Assembly (NCBI RefSeq): GCF_018398315.1
Contig: NZ_JAHBRW010000001.1
Coordinates: 3,232,501 to 3,296,500 of the forward strand
Reading direction: 5' to 3'
Origin: Chelatococcus sp. YT9
Lineage (GTDB): Bacteria; Pseudomonadota; Alphaproteobacteria; Rhizobiales; Beijerinckiaceae
Length of the DNA: 64,000 nt
Shown here: piece after piece, positions 28,202 to 36,673 of the stretch
How the letters are laid out: each line of letters starts with the position of its first letter
Position numbering within the stretch: the stretch's first letter is position 1
The notes under the pieces: generated by a model
What the model was told of the DNA's origin: nothing
What the model saw: the letters and a program-made list of their open reading frames with translations, nothing else
The model's database searches: none
Program-made: the position numbers and the translations under genes

Positions 28202-29433
28202 CGCGCAATACCTTTGCTGTCGGACTGCCGCACCGCGCTCCCGTCCGAAATGACACCGACGCAGGTCATAATGTGATAGAGCAGACGCGCCGGCACGGTC
28301 CGCGCCAGGGTCTCGCCATGCGAACTGATCTGGTTACGCCAGAGCGGGCCGCCCGCGATGATAAAATGGTCGAAGAGCGTATGTATGAGCGCTGCAAGTG
28401 CCGACGCACTGTCATAGGCAGTGCCGTGGCCGCGTTGGCGGCTCTGGACGAAATACTTGATTGCTTCCGTCTGGGGCCATAGCAGCCTGCTGTTTCGCAC
28501 CGGTGTGCCGGCCGGGTCGTGAGCTTCGATGAGAGCCGGCACATGGCCATCACCCCCATCAAAGCCGTGCTTCCAGCCGTAGGTCGCGAGGCGACGGGCG
28601 ATTTCCCCCGCGCGCTTCGACTGCCTCATGTCCGCATAGGCGATGAGGAGCCATGCCCATTCGAACTGATGGCCCGGCTCACGGATGCGGCCTGCTTCCC
28701 CGGCAGAGGGCGTCCAATCCTCTGCGAAATATTCGCCGATTGCGCCGTCGCGCTCGATCAGCGGCAGAAACAGCTCCACGACCGCGTCGGACAGGGACGC
28801 TGCGTCGGCGAAGCCAGCCGCTTCGAGGGCGAGGAACGACTCGAGCAAATGCATATGCGGGTTTTGCCGCCGGGGGAGGGGCACGCCTGCGGTGCTCGGC
28901 GCGAACTCCGAATAGCCGCCATGGCGTGGCGCTGACAGGCGCCGGTCGAGCGCGACGAGCGACTTCTCGATCCATTCTGCCGCCTTCGGCTCTCCGAGAC
29001 GGTGCAGCCAGGCAAGGGCTAGCAGGGCAAAACACTGGTCATAGGCGTCACAGCGCGTATCGACCGGACGGCCGTCGGGCGTCACGCTATGCAGCCATCC
29101 CCCATTGTCCCTGTCCCAGAGCAGGCTGGTCACAGCCTCGAAGCCCCTGACGGCACGGTCGCGATAGTGATCTCTGCCAGTCAGGAGTGCAGCATGCGCG
29201 AAGGTATAGACCTGTCGCGCCTGCACCCGCGTATGGAGCGCCACGATGGGGCATGGGCTTCCGGCAAAGTCCAAGTCTTCCACGAAATAGCCGGCATCTG
29301 TGACGCCGGCCTCGCTCCAGAATGGAAGAAGCACCTCGAACGCCCATCCCTTCAACCGGTTGAGCGCGGCGTCAGCGTCCGCCGATGACCGGGTGCCAGT
29401 CGGGGCGGCGGGGATCGGTGCGGAAACGGGCAT
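28198..29433 (-). CDS. AGE-family (N-acylglucosamine 2-epimerase-like) isomerase
   Basis: About 411 residues with the (alpha/alpha)6-barrel pattern. Motifs are WSEAGVTDAGYFVEDLD, HTRVQARQVYTFAHAALLTG with the Arg, CDAYDQCFALLALAWLHRLG, PHMHLLESFLALEAAG, IREPGHQFEWAWLLIAYADM with the catalytic His, and RLLWPQTEAIKYF with the second His. Family members epimerise aldoses or isomerise aldose/ketose pairs. The ATG at 29433 overlaps the preceding enolase gene by 62 bases, longer than usual; no other good start was found before the conserved domain. It ends in an ATGA overlap with the dehydrogenase. Confidence 0.85.
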   Translation of the reverse strand: MPVSAPIPAAPTGTRSSADADAALNRLKGWAFEVLLPFWSEAGVTDAGYFVEDLDFAGSPCPIVALHTRVQARQVYTFAHAALLTGRDHYRDRAVRGFEAVTSLLWDRDNGGWLHSVTPDGRPVDTRCDAYDQCFALLALAWLHRLGEPKAAEWIEKSLVALDRRLSAPRHGGYSEFAPSTAGVPLPRRQNPHMHLLESFLALEAAGFADAASLSDAVVELFLPLIERDGAIGEYFAEDWTPSAGEAGRIREPGHQFEWAWLLIAYADMRQSKRAGEIARRLATYGWKHGFDGGDGHVPALIEAHDPAGTPVRNSRLLWPQTEAIKYFVQSRQRGHGTAYDSASALAALIHTLFDHFIIAGGPLWRNQISSHGETLARTVPARLLYHIMTCVGVISDGSAVRQSDSKGIAR

Positions 29434-30562
29434 AGTAGTCGCCTTTTTCTTCGTAGTAGCGCTCGTACTTGTCCATTTTCTCCGGATCAAGCTCCACGCC
29501 GAGCCCAGGACCGGTGGGGACCGCGATCGCTCCGTTCCTGTAAGGCATCAGCCCACCTGCGATGATGTCGTCGGTGAGATAATGATAATGCGCGTCCCCC
29601 GCGTAGATCATTTCAGGGATGGTGGCGGCAGTGTGCAGCATGGCCGCGAGCTCGATGCCGAATTCGCAACCGCTATGCATGGCGACGCCGAGACTGAAGG
29701 CCTTGCAGACGGCGCAGAGATCCTTCACGCCGCGTGGCCCCTCCCAATAATGCAGGTCGGTGAGGATGACATCCGCCGCGCCCATGCGAATCCCCGGGCC
29801 GAGGTCGTCGAAGCGGGCAGGGTACATGTTGGTGCCGATTGGGACGCGGATCTGCTTGCGCACGGCCGCATTGCCTTCAAGCCCCCAAGACGGATCCTCG
29901 AAATATTCGATATCGAGCGCCTCGAGACGTTTGCCGATGCGCACGGCTGTGCCCACGGACCAAGTGCCGTTGGGGTCGATACGCAGGCCGAATTCATCGC
30001 CCAGCTTCTCGCGGCAGAGTTCGAGCACGCGCGCCTCCTCGCGGGGTTCCATGACGCCCGCCTTGAGCTTCATCGCGCGTACCCCAAGCGTCTCGGCGAG
30101 CTCGACGCAATGGGACGCCACGTCCTCGGCCGTATTGTCGTCCCCGCCGCCCGGCCTGTCGTAGCGCCAGAAGAGATAGCCGATGAAGGGCACCGCATCC
30201 CGGACGCGCCCGCCCATCAGGTCGTGCATGGGCACCCCGGCGACTTTGCCCTGGATGTCGAGGCAGGCGATCTCGATCGCCGCATAGATCCGGGCATTCG
30301 ATTGGAAATAAGTGTTTCGCAGGATCTTGGCCTTGATCAACTCGGTGTTGAACGGATTGAGGCCGATGATCCTGTCCTTGAGCTTGGCGAGGGCGCCGCG
30401 CTGGTCGCCACCACCAACCTCGCCAAGTCCGACGATGCCCTCATCGGTGATGAGCTCTATGATGGTGCGCATGAAATAGCCGGGATGAACCCCGGTGTTG
30501 CTCCTGAGCTGGGCATTGGTCGGAATGGCGACGCATCGCGCCTTGAGGTCGACGATCTTCAT
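29372..30562 (-). CDS. Enolase-superfamily acid-sugar dehydratase, glucarate-dehydratase-like
   Basis: 396 residues with a mandelate-racemase N-terminal cap and barrel domain. Catalytic features match the glucarate dehydratase subgroup: MKLKAG (KxK base), RIDPNGTW and YFEDPS as metal ligands, GTNMYP, DVILTDLHYW with the dyad Asp, and MHSG in place of the SHSN motif of GlucD with the catalytic His kept. The MHSG change means substrate may not be glucarate. With a uronate-dehydrogenase-like gene in the divergent operon, an aldarate or aldarolactone substrate is likely. It overlaps RraA by ATGA. Confidence 0.9.
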   Translation of the reverse strand: MKIVDLKARCVAIPTNAQLRSNTGVHPGYFMRTIIELITDEGIVGLGEVGGGDQRGALAKLKDRIIGLNPFNTELIKAKILRNTYFQSNARIYAAIEIACLDIQGKVAGVPMHDLMGGRVRDAVPFIGYLFWRYDRPGGGDDNTAEDVASHCVELAETLGVRAMKLKAGVMEPREEARVLELCREKLGDEFGLRIDPNGTWSVGTAVRIGKRLEALDIEYFEDPSWGLEGNAAVRKQIRVPIGTNMYPARFDDLGPGIRMGAADVILTDLHYWEGPRGVKDLCAVCKAFSLGVAMHSGCEFGIELAAMLHTAATIPEMIYAGDAHYHYLTDDIIAGGLMPYRNGAIAVPTGPGLGVELDPEKMDKYERYYEEKGDYYARFRTDPRRPDWHPVIGGR

Positions 30563-31329
30563 TCGGCAGGCTCCGTGATTATGGCATGGCCTTCAGCGGG
30601 ACGGCCCGCCGCGACCCATCGGTTGAAACGTTCGTGGACGGCCGATGTCGGCGGGTAGATGTCGACGATCGGCTCGCCTGCGAGCACGCACATGGCGATG
30701 AACTCTTCGACCGCCTCTTTATCGACGGCCTCCTGAGCGATCTGATCGGCTTCGGCACGCGGGATAACCACGACTCCTTCGTCGTCACCAACGATGACAT
30801 CGCCGGGGAAGACGCTGACGCCCCCGCAGGCGATGGGACAGTTGATCTCCACCGGGTGGTGCTTGACCATAATGGGAGGCGCGGCCGGCGCTGCGTGGAA
30901 CGTCGGGATGGCGAGTTGGCCGATGGAGGGCGAGTCGCGGAAACCCCCGTCGGTTACCACGCCCGCGACACCACGCACCATCATGCGCATCATCAGGATC
31001 TCGCCGCAGGATGCAGCCTCGCTGTCACCCCGCGAATCGACCACCAGCACATGGCCGGCGGGAATGGTCTCCACCATCACCCGTTGCAGGTCGCGCCGGT
31101 TGTCCCGGTCGAAGATATTGGTTAGATCCTCGCGATTGGGGATGAGACGCATGGTCGAGGCGAGCCCGACCATGCGCCGCTTGCCGGGCGCGACGGGCTG
31201 CACCTTGCGCATGAACGTATTCTTGAAGCCGCGTCTCAGCAGCAGCGTCGTCAAGGTCGCGGTCGTCACCGCCGACAGCCGCTCTCGCGTGAGCGGATCG
31301 AGGCCTCCGGGGGAGGTGGTGCTATCCAT
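30559..31329 (-). CDS. RraA-family protein (demethylmenaquinone methyltransferase/aldolase fold)
   Basis: 256 residues. The fold markers are TLTTLLLRRG (N-terminal), VVDSRGDSEAASCGEILMMR, the metal/substrate motif GVVTDGGFRDSP with Arg-Asp, and GDVIVGDDEGVVVIPR. Despite the RNase E regulator name, most environmental members are class II-like aldolases or decarboxylases of hydroxy-keto acids, or lactone hydrolases. Position between a binding protein and an aldarate dehydratase supports a role in the sugar-acid route. A C-terminal extension beyond the core (about 215-256) is present. Confidence 0.85.
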   Translation of the reverse strand: MDSTTSPGGLDPLTRERLSAVTTATLTTLLLRRGFKNTFMRKVQPVAPGKRRMVGLASTMRLIPNREDLTNIFDRDNRRDLQRVMVETIPAGHVLVVDSRGDSEAASCGEILMMRMMVRGVAGVVTDGGFRDSPSIGQLAIPTFHAAPAAPPIMVKHHPVEINCPIACGGVSVFPGDVIVGDDEGVVVIPRAEADQIAQEAVDKEAVEEFIAMCVLAGEPIVDIYPPTSAVHERFNRWVAAGRPAEGHAIITEPAE

Positions 31330-31416
31330 GCGCTACTCGCTTTGTTCTGGAGAGCCTTGTTCGAAGGTACGGGAGCCAGCAACGCGGGTAGCCGCGCTGC
31401 CGGCGGCCGAGGGCCG

Positions 31417-32952
31417 TCAGTTGGCGATCCAGGCGCGATCGACCAGCCAGTTGCCGCTGAGCTCGCGCCGAACGCCTTTGATGTTCTTCCGCTTTACATC
31501 CTTGTTAGCGCGCCAGAAGAAGAACGTCTGATAGTATTCATCGAGCAGTTGCTTCTGGATGTCGCTGTAAAGCTTCTTCCGTTCTTCGAGGTTTGTCGTT
31601 CCGCGCGCGGCGGCGACATCGTTGAAGACCTTCTCATCCTTGATGCCGGCATAGTTCGATCCGGCGTTGCGGCTGTAGTAGGTGCTGAAGCTCATGTCCG
31701 GGTCGACGCGCGGCGTGTTGGCGCGTTGCAGGGCCATGTCGTAGTTATAGCTCAGGATCTTGTCGAGCCAGGCCTGCCGCTCCATCGTCTCGATATTGAC
31801 AGTGATGCCCACATCCTTGAGCTGCGACTGGATGATCTGTGCGATCTGCGTATCGGGATCGCGCTGGATGATGGCAAGCGTAATCGGGCCGCTATGGCCG
31901 GATTTCTTGTAGTATTCCTTAGCCTTGGCGAGATCATAACTGTGTGGCTGCAGTTCCGCCGGGAAAGCCCAGGAACTCGGTGGCTCGAAGGTGGGTGCGA
32001 TGACGCCCTCGCCACGCGAGACCACGCGCTCCATGGTCTGGCGGTTGATGCCATGGGCGACCGCCCGGCGGAGGTCGGGATTGTTGAAGGGCGGCTTCGT
32101 CAGGTTGAACGACATGTACTGGGCCGTGCCGACATGGTTCGGGACGAGCTCTGTATTGCCATCACGTTCGATCTGCCCATAGTCCTTGACCTGGACGAGA
32201 TCGCCCAGTTGCACGTTGCCGGAGCGCAGTTCGACGATCTTGACCGTCGTGTTGGGAATGAAGCGCGTGACGACAGCGTCGAGATAAGGCAGTTGCTGGC
32301 CCTTGTCGTCCTTGCCCCAGTATTTGTCGAAGCGCTCGACAGCGATGCGGTCGCCGCCCGTCCAGCTCACGAAGCGGAAGGGACCGGTGCCGACGGGGCT
32401 GCGGGCATAGTCGGCCCCCTTGGCTTTCACCGCTGTTGGTGAGGACATCATGCCGGCTTCATTGGCGAGACCAGCCAGCACGGAGCCGGACGGCGCGGAG
32501 AAATTCACCTTCACCGTGAGTGGGTCGACTACCTCGATGGACGCCATGTCGCCGACGAATTGCCGCGCGCGTGCCTTCTGTGCCGGATCGATCACGCGAT
32601 CGAGGTTGAACTTTACAGCCTCGGCGTTGAAGGGGGTGCCATCATGGAAGACAACGCCATCGCGCAGCTTGAAGACGATCGACTTCTGATCAGGCGCGAT
32701 CTCCCAGCTTGTCGCAAGCTGAGGAACGAAATTGCCGGCGTCATCCTGAACAAACAGATTCTCCAGCATCTGCGTATAGACCGCCCGGTCCTTTCCGGGC
32801 GCGTTGCCATAGATCGGGTCAAGCGTCGCGGGCTCCAGATCAACGGCTTGCGTCAGTGTTCCACCCCGTTTCGGCGTGTCGTCAGCCACCGCCGGCAAAA
32901 CCAGGCCACAGGCCAGGGCTGTTGAAAGCACAATCGTTCTCACGCGCTCCAT
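31417..32952 (-). CDS. Peptide/nickel-type (SBP_bac_5) ABC transporter substrate-binding protein
   Basis: 511 residues with a Sec signal (VLSTALACGLVLPAVA). The family 5 binding domain shows PKRGGTLTQAVDLEPATLDP, LATSWEIAPDQKSIVFKLRD, GVVFHDGTPFNAEAVKFNLD, SPVGTGPFRFVSWTGGDRIA and RRAVAHGINRQTMERVV. It heads the leftward sugar-acid operon. Its matching permeases are in the divergent operon (33945-35779), an unusual split. Family members bind peptides but also oligosaccharides, opines and acids; here a sugar-acid ligand is inferred from neighbours. Confidence 0.92.
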   Translation of the reverse strand: MERVRTIVLSTALACGLVLPAVADDTPKRGGTLTQAVDLEPATLDPIYGNAPGKDRAVYTQMLENLFVQDDAGNFVPQLATSWEIAPDQKSIVFKLRDGVVFHDGTPFNAEAVKFNLDRVIDPAQKARARQFVGDMASIEVVDPLTVKVNFSAPSGSVLAGLANEAGMMSSPTAVKAKGADYARSPVGTGPFRFVSWTGGDRIAVERFDKYWGKDDKGQQLPYLDAVVTRFIPNTTVKIVELRSGNVQLGDLVQVKDYGQIERDGNTELVPNHVGTAQYMSFNLTKPPFNNPDLRRAVAHGINRQTMERVVSRGEGVIAPTFEPPSSWAFPAELQPHSYDLAKAKEYYKKSGHSGPITLAIIQRDPDTQIAQIIQSQLKDVGITVNIETMERQAWLDKILSYNYDMALQRANTPRVDPDMSFSTYYSRNAGSNYAGIKDEKVFNDVAAARGTTNLEERKKLYSDIQKQLLDEYYQTFFFWRANKDVKRKNIKGVRRELSGNWLVDRAWIAN

Positions 32953-33044
32953 GCGCTCCTCCCCACTTGTCCAAGGAATGACATCGGTTCCGGGGTTTGC
33001 CCGGGAGCCGTCACGCCCGCTTGTCTGCGGTCCATTTTTTTGCG

Positions 33045-33073
33045 TTGACCTTTAGTAAGATGCTCAGCATATT
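33045..33073 (+). promoter_or_regulatory. Candidate promoter with internal palindrome between divergent operons
   Basis: TTGACC (33045-33050), a 17-bp spacer and CATATT (33068-33073) form a sigma-70-like promoter facing the GntR gene. An 11-bp perfect palindrome ATGCTCAGCAT (33060-33070) lies between the elements. On the other strand TTGACA (33081-33076) could be the -35 of the leftward operon. A GntR dimer at the palindrome could therefore block both promoters. Confidence 0.45.
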
Positions 33074-33141
33074 TCTGTCAACGGAGTTCAGACATCAACT
33101 CATCAGATCTCTTGCAGATCGATCTCGGGAAGACGGTGCGA

Positions 33142-33885
33142 ATGGTTGATTTTGTTGGAGAGAGCCTCTTGCGCCCGCGGCTTTCGGCCGTTCTCGTCGA
33201 TCGCATTACGGGCTTGATCTACAACGGCGAATTGAAGCCCGGCGACGAGCTGCCAGCGGAGGCGGAGCTGGCGCGCCGTTTTTCCGTGAGCAAGTCAGTC
33301 GTGCGGGAAGCCCTGCAGCGGCTGGCGGAGATGGGCGTTGTCGACATTCGTCACGGCCGCCCGACGATGATCCGGGAGCAGGGGCCGGAACCCCTGGCGC
33401 AGTATTTTCTCTTCGCCGTCAGGACGATGTCGGGCGGCTTGCGCGAGGTGGTCGGGCTGCGCCGGGCGCTCGAGACCTATACGGCCAGCCTGGCCGCGCA
33501 ATTCATCAGCGACGAAGAACTGGACGAGTTGCGCGGCATCGTGGCGGTCATGGACAAGAACCGCACAAATTCTGAGGTCTGGATTCCCGCCAACGCGCGG
33601 TTCCACCTGCTGCTTGTGCGGGCAAGCCGCAATACGCTCGTCACCAATCTGTTCCAGGCGCTCAGCGTGCCGATCGAAGAAAGCATGCGCAAGCTGCACA
33701 GCCAGCGACATGTCCGGGAGCCGGACGAGACTTTCCGGCGCCATGCCGCCATTCTGGAGGCGATGGAAAAGCGGGATCCGAAGGCGGCTGCCGAGGCGAT
33801 GCAGAAGCATTTCGATGCGACTGAACCCGCCATTCTCTCGGTGCTGTCGCGCGAGGAGGCGGACAAGGCCGGTTCTGCGGCCTGA
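33142..33885 (+). CDS. FadR-type GntR-family transcriptional regulator
   Basis: 247 residues. The N-terminal winged helix (about 12-75: LVDRITGLIYNGELKPGDEL, AEAELARRFSVSKSVVREAL, GVVDIRHGRPTMI) is followed by an all-helical FCD domain (about 95-230). The domain has metal/ligand residues in the RRALE, FHLLLVRAS and FRRHAAILEAM segments. FCD regulators bind organic acids and sugar acids. Start at ATG 33142 after GGGAAG; a TTG at 33112 is an alternative. It leads the rightward permease operon and faces the binding-protein operon, so it is probably the local regulator. Confidence 0.9.
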   Translation: MVDFVGESLLRPRLSAVLVDRITGLIYNGELKPGDELPAEAELARRFSVSKSVVREALQRLAEMGVVDIRHGRPTMIREQGPEPLAQYFLFAVRTMSGGLREVVGLRRALETYTASLAAQFISDEELDELRGIVAVMDKNRTNSEVWIPANARFHLLLVRASRNTLVTNLFQALSVPIEESMRKLHSQRHVREPDETFRRHAAILEAMEKRDPKAAAEAMQKHFDATEPAILSVLSREEADKAGSAA

Positions 33886-33944
33886 GAGGTCCCGGCATCT
33901 AGAATAAATCGGCAAACAAAGCCGCCGTTTGATGGGAAACGCTC

Positions 33945-34886
33945 ATGTCTTCATTCATCGTGCGGCGTCTCGTCCAGCTCGTGCCAGTGCTGCTCGTCAT
34001 GTGCATCGTCGTGTTTTCCACGACCCTGATGCTGCCGGGCGATCCCACCGCGAGCATGCTGGGCGAGCACGCCACGGCCGAGGAACGCGCAGACTTGCGC
34101 AGCGAGCTCGGTCTCGACCAGCCCGTCGTCGTGCAATTTGCCAAATGGCTAGGGCGCGCGGCGACGGGTGACCTCGGCCGCTCCCTCAAAACACGGGAGC
34201 CCGTTGCCCAGATGCTGGCGGCGCGCGTGCCAGTGACCTTCGAGCTCACGCTCCTCGCCGTCGCGCTGTCGCTCGTCATCGGTGTCCCCCTCGGCATTCT
34301 CGCCGCCTTGAAGCGCAACAGCTGGATCGATACAGCGGTCAGCGCGGTGGCCATGTCGAGCATGGCGATCCCCTATTTCTGGGTCGGCATTCTGCTGATC
34401 ATGTTCTTCTCCATCCGCCTCGGCTGGTTGCCCCCATCGGGTTACGTGCCGTTTCACGTGGACCCCCTTGCCAATCTCAAACTCATGCTCATGCCGGCGA
34501 TCACGATAGGTACCGCTCAGGCGGCGCTCGTCATGCGGCAGACGCGCGCCGCCATGCTGGGGGTGCTTCTGCAGGACTTCATCCGCACGGCGCGCGCCAA
34601 AGGCGCCGGGGAGCGGCGCGTCATCGTCCGCCACGCCCTGCGCAATGCCATGATGCCGGTCGTTACCGTCATCGGCCTGCAGATGGGCGCCCTGATCGGC
34701 GGCGCGGTGGTCACGGAAACGGTCTTCTCGCTGCCTGGTCTTGGACGGATGATCGTCGACGGCATTTTCGAGCGCGACTTCCCGGTCGTGCAGGGCGCCA
34801 TTCTCGTGGTGGTCATCGGCGTGCTCGTCATCAATATCCTGACCGATCTGAGCTACGCCATGCTCGACAAGCGGGTGCAGCTATGA
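33945..34886 (+). CDS. ABC transporter permease, DppB/OppB-like
   Basis: 313 residues with about six membrane helices. The N-terminal VRRLVQLVPVLLVMCIVVFS, TLMLPGDPTASMLGEHA and ELGLDQPVVVQFAKWLGRA are typical of the DppB family. The EAA coupling loop is FIRTARAKGAGERRVIVRHA. It forms the channel of the peptide-type importer with the next gene (ATGA overlap). No ATPase gene follows. It lies 59 bases after the GntR gene. Confidence 0.93.
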   Translation: MSSFIVRRLVQLVPVLLVMCIVVFSTTLMLPGDPTASMLGEHATAEERADLRSELGLDQPVVVQFAKWLGRAATGDLGRSLKTREPVAQMLAARVPVTFELTLLAVALSLVIGVPLGILAALKRNSWIDTAVSAVAMSSMAIPYFWVGILLIMFFSIRLGWLPPSGYVPFHVDPLANLKLMLMPAITIGTAQAALVMRQTRAAMLGVLLQDFIRTARAKGAGERRVIVRHALRNAMMPVVTVIGLQMGALIGGAVVTETVFSLPGLGRMIVDGIFERDFPVVQGAILVVVIGVLVINILTDLSYAMLDKRVQL

Positions 34887-35779
34887 GCGCCATCACCACG
34901 GCTTCCACGGACAGCCTTGCGTCTTCCGCCCCCGGCGCGTCGCGCGGCTTCTTTCTGCACACGCTGCGTACCATTTGGCGCCACCGTCTTGGGCGAGTCG
35001 CCGTGCTACTGCTGGGGGTGCTCCTGATCTGCGCCGTCACCGCGCCGTGGATCAGCCCCTACGATCCAACCGCGATCGACTATGAAGCCTTGCTCGAACC
35101 GCCGAGTGCGGCGCATTGGTTCGGTACCGACGAGCTCGGCCGCGATATCCTGTCGCGCATCATCTATGGCGCGACCGCCTCACTCCAGGTCATGGGCATG
35201 TCGATCGCGCTGGCGTTGGTCTTGGGCGTCGTCATCGGCCTCACCACGGGTTACTTCGGCGGCTGGTATGACGACATCGTCATGCGCATCATGGACGGGC
35301 TGCTCGCTTTCCCCATGATGATCCTAGCACTCGCCATCGTTGCGACGCTGGGACCAGACCTCATCAACGCGGTGATCGCGATCGCCATTGTCAACGTGCC
35401 GGGCTTCGCGCGGCTGGTGCGCGGGCAGGTGCTGGTGCTGCGCGACGCCGAATTCGTGCAGGCGGCGGAATCGATCGGCATGTCGAACCTGCGTGTCCTC
35501 GCCCGCCATATCTGGCCGAACGTTCAGAGCAACGTCATCGTTTATGCCTCGCTGAAGGCCTCGGCTGCACTCGTGACCGAAAGCGCCCTGTCGTTTCTCG
35601 GGCTCGGCGTGCAGCCGCCGACCCCGACCTGGGGCTCGATGCTAGCCATGTCTATGCAATATTGGGATGCATGGTGGATGGGCGTCTTCCCCGGCCTTGC
35701 CATCTTCTTCACCGTGCTGGCGCTGAATTTTCTCGGCGACGCGTTGCGCGACGCGCTCGATGAGCGGCTGAACGACTGA
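34883..35779 (+). CDS. ABC transporter permease, DppC/OppC-like
   Basis: 298 residues. The N-terminal tail plus first helix (HRLGRVAVLLLGVLLICAVT), the periplasmic PSAAHWFGTDELGRDILSRI motif and the EAA loop FVQAAESIGMSNLRVLARHI are all DppC-like. The C-terminal ESALSFLGLGVQPPTPTWGS and WWMGVFPGLAIFFTVLALNF, then LGDALRDALD, complete the pattern. Overlap with the DppB-like gene shows coupled translation. The partner ATPases must be encoded elsewhere. Confidence 0.93.
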   Translation: MSAITTASTDSLASSAPGASRGFFLHTLRTIWRHRLGRVAVLLLGVLLICAVTAPWISPYDPTAIDYEALLEPPSAAHWFGTDELGRDILSRIIYGATASLQVMGMSIALALVLGVVIGLTTGYFGGWYDDIVMRIMDGLLAFPMMILALAIVATLGPDLINAVIAIAIVNVPGFARLVRGQVLVLRDAEFVQAAESIGMSNLRVLARHIWPNVQSNVIVYASLKASAALVTESALSFLGLGVQPPTPTWGSMLAMSMQYWDAWWMGVFPGLAIFFTVLALNFLGDALRDALDERLND

Positions 35780-35808
35780 CCCTTGAGCCCGAACGGGGAT
35801 TTTCCGAC

Positions 35809-36615
35809 ATGACTACGATTGCCGCGTGGCCGCACGAGGTGCTCATCACGGGGGCGGCCGGCAAGATCGGGCGCGTGCTGCGAGAAGGGTTGGCGGGACG
35901 TTACCGATTGCGCCTGCTTGACCGCGCTGATCTCGGTGATGCGCGGCCGGGCGAAGCGTTGGTGCAGGCCGATATCTCAGACCAGGCCGCGATCGATGCT
36001 GCGGTGCGTGGGGTCGATGCCATCGTGCATCTCGCGGGCGTCGCGCGCATTGGTGACTGGCGGGCGATCCTCCCCGCGAATATCGCAGCGACTTATGATC
36101 TTCTGGAAGCTGCCCGCCGGCATGGCGTCAGGCGCTTCGTCTACGCATCCAGCCATCATGCCGTCGGGTTCTATGGGCGCGACGAAGTCATCGACGAGGG
36201 GGCCTTCCCCCGGCCCGATTGCGGCTATGGCCTCAGCAAGGCCTTCGGCGAGGCGGCCTGCCGGCTTTACCACGACAAGTTCGGGCTCGAAGCCGCGTGC
36301 CTACGCATCGGTACCATGAGCGAGGCCCCATACGACCGGCGGACCTTGTCTACCTGGATCAGCCCGCGTGACATGGTCCAGATCACGGCAGTGGCGCTTG
36401 AGACGCCCGATCTCGCTTATGAGATTGTCTATGGCGTGTCGGCGAACTCCCGGAGCTGGTGGCGAAATGATCGCGCCGAGGCGCTTGGCTACCGCCCCGA
36501 TGACAGCGCCGACGCGTTCGCCGAGGCGATCCTCGCGAAGCCGGATGAAGAAGATGCCGTCGCCCGGCGCTTCCAGGGCGCGAGCTTTGCCGCGAGCGAA
36601 TTCATGGAGCGCTAG
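35809..36615 (+). CDS. Uronate-dehydrogenase-like NAD-dependent SDR
   Basis: 268 residues, extended SDR. It resembles Agrobacterium uronate dehydrogenase: the cofactor motif ITGAAGKIGRVLREGLA, DAIVHLAGVARIGDWR, FVYASSHHAVGFYGRD with the catalytic Ser, GYGLSKAFGEAACRLYHDKF with YxxxK, CLRIGTMSEAPYDRRTLSTW and VYGVSANSRSWWRND. Uronate dehydrogenase oxidises D-glucuronate or D-galacturonate to the aldarolactone. The next steps (lactone opening, dehydration, retro-aldol or oxidation) fit the divergent operon's enolase, RraA and dehydrogenase. Final gene of the permease operon. Confidence 0.85.
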   Translation: MTTIAAWPHEVLITGAAGKIGRVLREGLAGRYRLRLLDRADLGDARPGEALVQADISDQAAIDAAVRGVDAIVHLAGVARIGDWRAILPANIAATYDLLEAARRHGVRRFVYASSHHAVGFYGRDEVIDEGAFPRPDCGYGLSKAFGEAACRLYHDKFGLEAACLRIGTMSEAPYDRRTLSTWISPRDMVQITAVALETPDLAYEIVYGVSANSRSWWRNDRAEALGYRPDDSADAFAEAILAKPDEEDAVARRFQGASFAASEFMER

Positions 36616-36649
36616 GCAGGCCCCCGCGCCTTGAAGGACCTGTCAAATC

Positions 36650-36673
36650 GCCGCGGCCTTATCAGGCCGCGGC
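36650..36673. terminator. Perfect GC hairpin overlapping the livF stop
   Basis: GCCGCGGCC-TTATCA-GGCCGCGGC forms a 9-bp GC-only stem that includes the livF stop codon in its loop, 35 bases after the convergent uronate-dehydrogenase-like gene. There is no T-run. It may stop converging polymerases or protect the 3' ends. Confidence 0.5.

Noticed and set aside
29300-30658. A 452-codon rightward open frame opposite the enolase and AGE genes
   Set aside because: It is antisense to two well-supported coupled genes, has no domain, and long antisense frames are expected at this GC content.
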